Positions 16,229 through 22,271 of a DNA stretch of 32,710 nt are shown piece after piece (position 1 is the first letter of the stretch; every line of letters starts with the position of its first letter). The translations under genes and the position numbers were made by a program. Source of the stretch: Streptomyces sp. PR69. Its GTDB lineage: Bacteria; Actinomycetota; Actinomycetes; Streptomycetales; Streptomycetaceae. The DNA lies in assembly GCF_026420845.1 (NCBI RefSeq), contig NZ_JAOWCB010000048.1, forward strand, positions 1 through 32,710, written 5' to 3'. The notes under the pieces were generated by a model. That model ran no database searches. It was not told where the DNA came from and saw only the letters and a program-made list of their open reading frames with translations.

Positions 16229-16304
16229 CATGCCTCACGTAGTGTGCACGGTAATGTCGGCCGGGACGCACGGGGAGCGACCGGTCCAGAGGGGGCAATT
16301 CAAC

Positions 16305-16787
16305 GTGCAGCAGGAACGCAAGCCGTACCGGGTGGGATACGCGCCCGGCGCCTATGACCTTTTCCACATAGGCCATCTCAACATCCTCCGCCACGCCCGG
16401 CAGCACTGCGACTATCTGGTGGCCGGAGTGGTCTCCGACGAGATGGCAGAACTCGCCAAGGGCCGCCGCCCGGTGATACCGCTCATCGAACGGCTGGAAA
16501 TCGTCCGGAACATCAAGTACGTGGACGCGGCCTTCGTGGAGACCGTCCCCAACAAACTGGACACCTGGCAGCAGGTCCGCTTCGACGTTCTGTTCAAGGG
16601 CGACGACTGGCGCGGCACCCCCAAGGGCGACAAACTGGAGCGGGACTTCGCCACGGTCGGGGTCGAGATCGTCTACTTCCCGTACACCGTGCACACCTCC
16701 AGCACCCAGCTCCGGCGCGCGCTCGACACCCTGACGCAGCCGCCGACGGAGCCGGCGACCGCGGTCCAGAGCGCCGAGCACGGCTAA
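16305..16787 (+). CDS. TagD-like cytidylyltransferase
   Basis: A 160-aa nucleotidyltransferase of the glycerol-3-phosphate cytidylyltransferase type, making a CDP-alcohol from CTP and a phospho-alcohol. The motif GYAPGAYDLFHIGH (HxGH, at about residues 11-24) is the CTP-binding signature; KGDDWRGTPKGD near 100 and the final YTVHTSSTQLR (the RTxGISTT-equivalent) fit the family with some divergence. Start: GTG at 16305 with AGAGGGGG upstream, which begins the conserved domain a few residues later. Its stop overlaps the stop of the convergent thioesterase remnant. The nearest partner is the CDP-alcohol phosphatidyltransferase at 18204-19016. The alcohol (glycerol, ribitol, or other) cannot be deduced. 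Confidence 0.88.
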   Translation: MQQERKPYRVGYAPGAYDLFHIGHLNILRHARQHCDYLVAGVVSDEMAELAKGRRPVIPLIERLEIVRNIKYVDAAFVETVPNKLDTWQQVRFDVLFKGDDWRGTPKGDKLERDFATVGVEIVYFPYTVHTSSTQLRRALDTLTQPPTEPATAVQSAEHG

Positions 16788-17224
16788 CTTCCACCCCGGT
16801 CGCGGGCCGACGGCGCCCCGACCGCGCCCGCCGCCGGCGCGGCGGAGCCCAGCCGTTCACCGATCAGGCGGGCGAGGGCGGACGTATGCTCGCCGAGATA
16901 GAAGTGTCCACCGGACAGCCAGTGCACGGCGGTCTCGGCTGTGGAGCTGAGCGTCCAAGCGCGGACCTGGTCCTCGGTGTACACGTCGTCCGTGCCGCAG
17001 CACACCACCAGATCGCTTTCCGTGACCGTGTGCCCGAGCGTCGCGACGAAGTCGTCGCACACCGCGAAGTCCGACCGGAGCAGCTTGACGGCGCGCTCGC
17101 GCAGCTGCTCATGCTCAAGGACCTGACGGGCGATGCCGCCGAAGCGGACGGCTGCGCCCTCGATTTCCCGGGCGTCGGCCAGCAGGGGATCCCCGGCGAA
17201 CAGCGGTGGGCGGGCCGTCGGCAA
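16784..17224 (-). pseudogene. Thioesterase II C-terminal remnant
   Basis: This 146-codon frame carries only the C-terminal half of a type II thioesterase (GrsT/TycF-like, alpha/beta hydrolase). VVCCGTDDVYT has the acidic residue and SGGHFYLGEH the catalytic His of the triad, with LLRSDFAVCDDF upstream as in family members. The N-terminal half with the GxSxG nucleophile is absent: the frame opens at a TTG without a Shine-Dalgarno and the next gene begins 36 bp on. So it cannot be an active enzyme as it stands. Type II thioesterases normally serve NRPS/PKS clusters, and none is visible here. Its stop codon overlaps that of the cytidylyltransferase. Confidence 0.7.
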
Positions 17225-17259
17225 GTGCGCCAGCGGCCGGGAACGCCCCTGTGGCCCGG

Positions 17260-17919
17260 CTACTCTGCGTGCTCAACGGTGTAACCCACTTTCAGCACGC
17301 CGCCCTTGACCTTGATCGAGCGCAGGGAGAACCCCGCGAGCTGCCCCAGCGAGGCAACATGAGTGCCGCCGCATGGGTCTTCATGCAGTCCGTCGATGCC
17401 GACGATGCGCTGATCGCCCCGGTGCTCCGCGTACACCTTCCGGTCGGCGGCGATCATCTCGCGCGTGCGCTCCTCGACGACGGCCGCCAGCTTCTGCAGG
17501 TCGGGCTTGTCCGCACCGGCGTCGAACTCGATGCGCGCCTGGTTCGGAAAGTGATTGCTGACCCGGTGCCGGAAGCCCAGCTCACGGACGAAGCCGTCCA
17601 CGACATGCCCACAGGTGTGCAGTGCCGCATGGCGGCGCCGCAGCTCCGGGTCGACGCGGGCGGTGACCTGTGCGCCCACGTCAAAGGTCTTCTCACACGC
17701 CAGACGCACGACGTGGAGATCGGTGTCGGGGGCCTTGAACGGACGCGCGGCCGCTTCGCCGACGGTCCCGGCGTCGCTGGGCTGACCGCCGCCCTGGGGG
17801 TGGAAGATATTGTCCTCCAGCGTGACCCAAGGCCCGTGTTCACTGAGTCCTGCGTCGATGACCTGGGTGTCCGCGCTGACGTGGTAGGTGTCTTCCAGAT
17901 AGATGTGACGCTGCTGCAC
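17260..17919 (-). CDS. AlaX-type alanyl-tRNA editing protein
   Basis: A 219-aa free-standing editing domain that should hydrolyse Ser- or Gly-tRNA(Ala), or a related misacylated tRNA, in the cytosol. The zinc site is complete: H-x3-H in RRHAALHTCGH (near 94-104) and C-x3-H in DPCGGTH near 180. The N-terminal beta-barrel motif HPQGGGQPSD is at about 40-49. GTG start with a strong GGAGG site 6 nt upstream. Part of the gene is less GC-rich than its neighbours. It sits in a small block with a thioesterase remnant and an orphan gene tail, and does not obviously belong to polysaccharide synthesis. Family assignment is firm; specificity is not. Confidence 0.88.
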   Translation of the reverse strand: MQQRHIYLEDTYHVSADTQVIDAGLSEHGPWVTLEDNIFHPQGGGQPSDAGTVGEAAARPFKAPDTDLHVVRLACEKTFDVGAQVTARVDPELRRRHAALHTCGHVVDGFVRELGFRHRVSNHFPNQARIEFDAGADKPDLQKLAAVVEERTREMIAADRKVYAEHRGDQRIVGIDGLHEDPCGGTHVASLGQLAGFSLRSIKVKGGVLKVGYTVEHAE

Positions 17920-17951
17920 CAGAGCCTCCGAACGTGTGTGGTAACGCCTGT

Positions 17952-17982
17952 GTCGGACGGGGCAGTTGGTGCCCCGTCCGAC
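17952..17982 (-). terminator. Perfect hairpin upstream of the AlaX gene
   Basis: A 12-bp perfect stem (17952-17963 and 17971-17982) with a 7-nt loop. It begins 13 nt after the stop of the short tail at 17995 and ends 33 nt before the AlaX start, so it probably terminates the upstream message; an attenuator role for AlaX is possible. Confidence 0.6.
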
Positions 17983-17994
17983 GTGATCAGACTG

Positions 17995-18093
17995 TCAGAC
18001 GCGGCGCGGTTCAAAGACAAAACCGGTCTGGCTGCTCTTGGCGATGCGGTTGTGGCCGTAGGTGACGCTTTCGCCATCCGAGCTGAGTGCCAC
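17995..18093 (-). pseudogene. Orphan gene tail (about 32 codons)
   Basis: A short frame reading ...VTYGHNRIAKSSQTGFVFEP.. with natural-looking, lower-GC composition ends in TGA at 17995 and is followed at once by a perfect terminator hairpin. A GTG at 18093 could open it but has no ribosome site. The upstream part of the frame runs into low-quality Pro/Arg-rich sequence and then into the 3' end of the phosphatidyltransferase gene in another frame. It looks like the C-terminal tail of a deleted gene. I do not recognise the family. The remaining 18094-18203 shows nothing I can name. Confidence 0.4.
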
Positions 18094-18203
18094 ACTGTCG
18101 GGTGGCCGCGGCGGCGGCAGCCCCGATGGTGAGAGCACGCGCCAGGGCGTACGGCGGACCGGCGCTTCCCGAGCAGGCGGTGGCCGGAACACGGGGGGCA
18201 GGT

Positions 18204-19016
18204 CTAGTGGACCGCGGGACGGTCCAGTTCGCGGAACCACTTGGCCAGGAAGAGCGGCAGATACAGCGCCGCCGCCGCGCCCAGCAGCCCGTACCCCCAC
18301 AGAAACAGCGGCCCTCCGCCCAGCAGCAGGAACACCAGACAGAACACGCCGTGATCGACCGGCAGCAGCGCAACGGCGCGCAGCGTCGAGGGGGCGGGCG
18401 GCGCACTGCCCGGAGCGGGCCGGGGCTTCAGCTTCTCGGTGAGCAGCCCGCCGAAGAACGTCACGACCGTGGCGAACAGAAACCCCAGCGGCAGCAGCAG
18501 CCAGCCGTCCGAGCCGTCCACGCCGAAGTGTTCAGGGCTGCGGTAGAACGCCACCAGCACGGCCGTGTGCAGTGCCGTGATCTTGGCGCAGTCCACCACA
18601 TGGTCCAGCCACTCGCCCGCCGGGCTGCCGCCGCCGCGCAGCCGCGCCAGCTGGCCGTCGGCCGAGTCGAAGGCGAAGCCGACCGCCAGCGCCAGCCACA
18701 CCAGCCCGCCGGACCACCAGGCGGGCGCGGCGAGCGCGAGCAGCGCGACCCCAGAGAAGCTGAAGACCGCGCTGACCAGCGTGACCTGATTCGGGGTGAG
18801 GCCGAGGGCATAGGAGCCGGCGGCGAGATACCGCCCGGCGGGCCGGTTCACCAGCCGTGAGTAGAGCGACACCCCCTTGGCCGCCTTCTGCGCCCCGCGC
18901 AACCGCTCCAGCGCCTCACGCGCGGTCATCGCCGCGGCCGTCCCGGCCGCCCCCGTCGTACTGGCTGTCCCCGCCGTCCCGGCCGCCCCGGTCGCACCGC
19001 TGGTCGCCTCCGCCAT
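18204..19016 (-). CDS. CDP-alcohol phosphatidyltransferase family membrane enzyme
   Basis: A 270-aa integral membrane enzyme that transfers a phospho-alcohol from a CDP-linked donor to an acceptor. The signature is exact: D-x2-DGQ-x-AR-x8-G-x3-D-x3-D, in FDSADGQLARLRGGG...GEWLDHVVD, with TPNQVT before it. About six hydrophobic helices follow this pattern. The first 30 residues are an Ala/Gly/Thr-rich leader. The ATG at 19016 has AAGGGGG upstream; an upstream in-frame ATG (19055) lacks a site. The TagD-like enzyme 1.4 kb away could make its donor. Candidate products are a phosphatidyl-alcohol lipid or a polymer decoration; nothing in the sequence decides. Confidence 0.88.
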   Translation of the reverse strand: MAEATSGATGAAGTAGTASTTGAAGTAAAMTAREALERLRGAQKAAKGVSLYSRLVNRPAGRYLAAGSYALGLTPNQVTLVSAVFSFSGVALLALAAPAWWSGGLVWLALAVGFAFDSADGQLARLRGGGSPAGEWLDHVVDCAKITALHTAVLVAFYRSPEHFGVDGSDGWLLLPLGFLFATVVTFFGGLLTEKLKPRPAPGSAPPAPSTLRAVALLPVDHGVFCLVFLLLGGGPLFLWGYGLLGAAAALYLPLFLAKWFRELDRPAVH

Positions 19017-19152
19017 CGAACCCCCTTGCACATCTCGTTCACCGATTCGCCACATGATGTCAGGCCGGACGGCGGCCAGTGCGGGACGAGCGGGAGTTGG
19101 CGCATCCGCGCTGTTCAGATGCTCAGCGGAGCTCAGTGATATGCGGCGGTGT

Positions 19153-19872
19153 TCAGCGGTGTTCCGGGTTCGGGAAGTCGGAACGGCAGCCCGCGTCCCA
19201 CACGGAGCGCTGGTTGCCGTGGGCGGGGATGCCTCCGGCCCGTTTCAGCATCAGCGCCAGATGCATCAGGTTCCAGGTCATAAAAGCGGTGTTGCGGTTG
19301 GTGAAGTCGTTCTCGGGACCGCCGGAGCCCGGGTCGAGATACGACGGCCCGGGGCCCGCCTCGCCGATCCAGCCCGCGTCGGCCTGCGGCGGGATCGTAT
19401 AGCCGAGGTGCTGGAGGCTGTAGAGGACGTTCATGGCGCAGTGCTTGACGCCGTCCTCGTTCCCGGTGATCAGACAGCCGCCGGCCCGGCCGTAGTAGGC
19501 GTACTGCCCCCGGTCGTTGAGGAGGCTGGAACAGGCGTAGAGGCGCTCGATGACCTGCTTCATCACACTGCTGTTGTCGCCCAGCCAGATCGGCCCCGCC
19601 AGGACGAGGATGTCGGCGGCCATCACCTTCTCGTACAGCTGCGGCCACTCGTCCGACGCCCAGCCGTGCTCGGTCATATCCGGCCAGACGCCGGTGGCGA
19701 TGTCATGGTCGACGGCGCGGATCAGTTCGGAAGTCACGCCGTTCCGCTCCATGACGGCCCGGCTCTTGTCGATCAGGCCCTCGGTGTTGCTGACCTCCGG
19801 CGAGCGTTTGAGGGTGCAGTTGACGAAGAGGGCGCGCAGGTCGGCGTAGCTGTCATCGGACTGAGCGGTCAT
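19153..19872 (-). CDS. Flavodoxin-like / NADPH-dependent FMN reductase family protein
   Basis: A 239-aa cytosolic flavoprotein of the NADPH-dependent FMN reductase/flavodoxin superfamily. ALFVNCTLKRSPEVSNTEGL is the phosphate-binding start (N.....SP..SNT), and ADILVLAGPIWLGDNSSVMKQVIERL is the second FMN-loop pattern (P.W.G). YYGRAGGCLITGNEDG provides the third. The C-terminal extension rich in Trp/His (WNLMHLALMLKRAGG) is common in actinobacterial members. Start: ATG at 19872 preferred, since the preceding ATG at 19908 lacks any site; AGG is 10 nt upstream of 19872. Substrate unknown. The 136 bp to the phosphatidyltransferase gene suggests separate transcription. Confidence 0.85.
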   Translation of the reverse strand: MTAQSDDSYADLRALFVNCTLKRSPEVSNTEGLIDKSRAVMERNGVTSELIRAVDHDIATGVWPDMTEHGWASDEWPQLYEKVMAADILVLAGPIWLGDNSSVMKQVIERLYACSSLLNDRGQYAYYGRAGGCLITGNEDGVKHCAMNVLYSLQHLGYTIPPQADAGWIGEAGPGPSYLDPGSGGPENDFTNRNTAFMTWNLMHLALMLKRAGGIPAHGNQRSVWDAGCRSDFPNPEHR

Positions 19873-20011
19873 GGCGGCAACCTGCCGCACGGCGGCCGCG
19901 GATGCCATCGGACGCGCCCGGCGGACCCGCGGCGGTACGGGAGAGGGCCCCGACCGGCGTATGGTCGGGGCCCTTCCGCAGCTGCCTGCTGCCTGCTGCC
20001 TGTCGTCAGCC

Positions 20012-20962
20012 TCAGGCGTCGGCGCCCGCCTTGCGGCGGCGGACGACGAACACCGCGCCCGCGCCCAGCGCCACGGCGGCGCCGCCCGCGAGGGCGATCT
20101 GCGGCAGGGCGGAGGACGAACCGGTCTTGGCCATGCTGCCGGACGCCGTCGTGTCCGCCGGCGTGCCGGACGTGCCGCCCTGCTCCTTCACAGCCGCGTC
20201 GGACTTGTCAGCCTTGTCTGCCTCGTCGGCCTCGTCGGCCTTGGCGTCCTCGCCCTTGCCGTGGCCTCCGTCGCCGTCCTCGGCCTTGTTCTCGCCCTTG
20301 CCGTCCTCGGCCGTGGCGTCGTCGCCCTTGTTCTGGCCCTTCTCTTCCTCTTCAAGGGCCTTCTTGGCGTCGGCGAGGGCCTTGTCGGCGGCCTGCTTGT
20401 CGGCGAGCGCCTGCTTCAGCGCTCCCTGGACCTTGCCCAGCTCCTTGAACACGTCGAACACAGCGTCATCAGCCGCCTTCGACTTGGCATCGGCGGCGGC
20501 CTTCTTCTCGGCGGCTGCCGCGACCGCGGCCTCGGCCTCGGCAACCGCCTGCTCGGCTGCTGTCTTCTCCTCCGCGGTCGCGGACTCGGGCAGCGCGGCG
20601 AGGGCGGCCTGGGCATCGGCGAGCTGCTGGTCGGCGGCGTCCTTGGCCGCCTTGGCGGCCTTCGCCTCCTTCATGGCAGCCTTGCGGGCCTGAGTGAGCG
20701 GCGTGTCCCCGTCGAGCTTCTCCTTCACGACCTTCTGCGCGGCTTCCTCGGCCGCAACGGCCTTGTCGTACGCCTCCTGCGCCTCCTTCGCCGCCTTCTC
20801 CAGCTCGGCGATCGACGGCTTGGCCTTCTTCTCCCCCGTCTCCGACTGCACGGCGGACGCCGACGGCTTGTCGTCGGCGAGCGCCGGAGCGGCGGACAGC
20901 AGAGCGAACGGCGCGGTCACGGCGACGGCGACGGCGGTGGAGACAGTGCGGCGAAGGTTCAC
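20012..20962 (-). CDS. Secreted Ala/Lys/Glu coiled-coil protein with sortase-like C-terminus
   Basis: A 316-aa surface-protein candidate. GTG start with AAAGGG upstream; signal peptide (LRRTVSTAVAVAVTAPFALLSAAPALA, cleavage near 30). Residues about 45-215 are almost pure Ala/Lys/Glu heptads, a long coiled coil. A Gly/Asp/Lys-rich acidic linker (about 216-265) follows, then MAKTG (277-281), a hydrophobic helix (about 287-306) and a RRRK tail: the cell-wall sorting layout. Actinobacterial class E sortases use LAXTG, so Met in place of Leu is a deviation. No sortase gene is visible. Function might be structural; the low complexity prevents a family call. Confidence 0.8.
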   Translation of the reverse strand: MNLRRTVSTAVAVAVTAPFALLSAAPALADDKPSASAVQSETGEKKAKPSIAELEKAAKEAQEAYDKAVAAEEAAQKVVKEKLDGDTPLTQARKAAMKEAKAAKAAKDAADQQLADAQAALAALPESATAEEKTAAEQAVAEAEAAVAAAAEKKAAADAKSKAADDAVFDVFKELGKVQGALKQALADKQAADKALADAKKALEEEEKGQNKGDDATAEDGKGENKAEDGDGGHGKGEDAKADEADEADKADKSDAAVKEQGGTSGTPADTTASGSMAKTGSSSALPQIALAGGAAVALGAGAVFVVRRRKAGADA

Positions 20963-21267
20963 GCGAGCCCTTTGGTCGAAAGGCGGAATCACAAACAGCG
21001 TTGATCGTATGACTCCGCGGCGGGCCGGGAACAGCCGAATACCGCCTCATCCGGCCCTCACACCGTCATTGATCATGCGCAAAGTCCATGAACCCGGACA
21101 GTTGCCCATGGAAGCTTTGATTCTTCTGTGAGTCATGTCATTCATTCGTCCCGACGAGTGGTTGCGGAAGAATCCGCGCGCCGTGTCGAGAACGCTCCGC
21201 CCGCTCCGACGTCCCCTGTGAGAGTTGCCTGCAAGGGCGACGCCCACAGCCGAGGAGTGTGTGAACC
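20963..21267. other. 305-bp divergent intergenic region
   Basis: The region between the coiled-coil gene (-) and the YCII gene (+) is relatively AT-rich around 21060-21150. A 32-codon frame on the minus strand (21047-21145, starting MNDMTHRRIK) is open but lacks a clear ribosome site. I see no convincing -10/-35 boxes or strong hairpins. It probably carries both promoters. Confidence 0.5.
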
Positions 21268-21687
21268 ATGAAGTATCTAGTGATGGTGCAGGGCGCGCAG
21301 GCCGACTATGACGCGATGAACGGAAAGGCGTCCGCGTACAGCCTGGCCTGGAGCGAGCAGGAACTCAGGACGATGTTCCTCTATATGCAGACCATCAACG
21401 ACGACCTCTCCGAGTCCGGCGAGCTGATCGACGGCAACGGGCTGGCCGAGCCCGCGCAGACGCGGTTCGTCAGCCGTGGGCCGGACGGGCAGCCGGTGAT
21501 CACCGACGGGCCGTACGGGGAGGCCGAGGAGGTGCTCGCCGGGTACTGGGTGCTTGACTGCGCGAGCCTGGAGCGGGTCACCGAGATCGCCGAGCGGGTG
21601 TCGCGGTGCCCCGTGCCGGACGGCGTGCCCGAGTATCCGGTGGTCATCCGGCCCATCCCGGACTCCCCGCCGGTGGGCGGCGTGTGA
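21268..21687 (+). CDS. YCII-related family protein
   Basis: A 139-aa dimeric ferredoxin-fold-like protein of the YCII/DGPF type. It starts MKYLVMVQG and has the family signature VITDGPYGEAEEVLAGYWVLD (about 75-95), with conserved Asp-Gly-Pro. Many actinobacterial homologues sit next to ECF sigma factors, but none is here. GAGGAG is 10 nt upstream of the ATG. Biochemical role unknown. The C-terminal tail is Pro/Val-rich. Confidence 0.88.
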   Translation: MKYLVMVQGAQADYDAMNGKASAYSLAWSEQELRTMFLYMQTINDDLSESGELIDGNGLAEPAQTRFVSRGPDGQPVITDGPYGEAEEVLAGYWVLDCASLERVTEIAERVSRCPVPDGVPEYPVVIRPIPDSPPVGGV

Positions 21688-21737
21688 GAACCGCGCACGG
21701 GACCGTCGGTTTGGCGGCGGGAGCTGACGCGCCTGCC

Positions 21738-22271
21738 TCAGGAGCCGGGCAGGACCACCACGGCGCGAGCGCTGACCGTGCTGCCGTCGCGGAAGCGCAG
21801 CAGAAACTCGACCGTCTCGCCCAGCGCGAGCGCGGGCGGGTCCTCGATCATCACATCCGCCACCGACGGGCGGGTCCTCGTCTCCTCGCCCGCCGGGATG
21901 CGGAGCGCCGGGACCGCCTTCATCAGCCCCTGGTCATTGGTGATCACATCGCGCGAGAGCAGACTCGCGGTCCCCGTCAGCGGGGCCTCCACGGACTCAA
22001 GCGTGGCGTCCGTGCCGCCGGTGTTGCGCAGATCGATGTACGCGATGGTGTCCTGGGAGTCGATCGGCTGCACGACACGGGCGCGGACCACGCTGATCTC
22101 GGCCGGGGGCTGACCCGCGGCCCCGGTGGACGTATACGCGGTGAGCAGCCCGAGTGTCACGACACATGTCCCCACGGGCACGCCCACGGCCCCGGCGAGC
22201 GCGGCGACTCGCCGCCGGCCGCCGCCGGAGCCGGACGCCGCGCCGGAGCTGTCAGCGGAGGCTGAGGTCAT
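21738..22271 (-). CDS. PCu(A)C-like copper chaperone, membrane-anchored, ligands altered
   Basis: A 177-aa protein with a Gly/Ser-rich start, one transmembrane segment or uncleaved signal (VAALAGAVGVPVGTCVVTLGLLTAY, about 26-50) and an extracytoplasmic PCu(A)C-type beta domain. The family pattern is visible: AYIDLRNTGGTDATLESVEAPL, KAVPALRIPAGEE, VMIEDPPALALGETVEFLLRF. The Cu(I) ligands are not intact: the two His expected before D-V-I and before V-M are replaced, while Met in GLMKAV and ADVMIE remain. The start overlaps the copA stop by 20 bp, so it is coupled to it, which supports a role in copper handling, perhaps non-canonical. The ATG at 22271 begins the natural N-terminus; upstream codons are low complexity. 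Confidence 0.72.
   Translation of the reverse strand: MTSASADSSGAASGSGGGRRRVAALAGAVGVPVGTCVVTLGLLTAYTSTGAAGQPPAEISVVRARVVQPIDSQDTIAYIDLRNTGGTDATLESVEAPLTGTASLLSRDVITNDQGLMKAVPALRIPAGEETRTRPSVADVMIEDPPALALGETVEFLLRFRDGSTVSARAVVVLPGS

Noticed and set aside
16784..17224. An active thioesterase gene
   Set aside because: The GxSxG half is missing and the only start is a TTG without a ribosome site.
16220..19042. Shared TCGTTCAC 8-mer in front of the cytidylyltransferase and phosphatidyltransferase genes
   Set aside because: Eight bases in two gaps can occur by chance, and the orientation relative to the genes differs.
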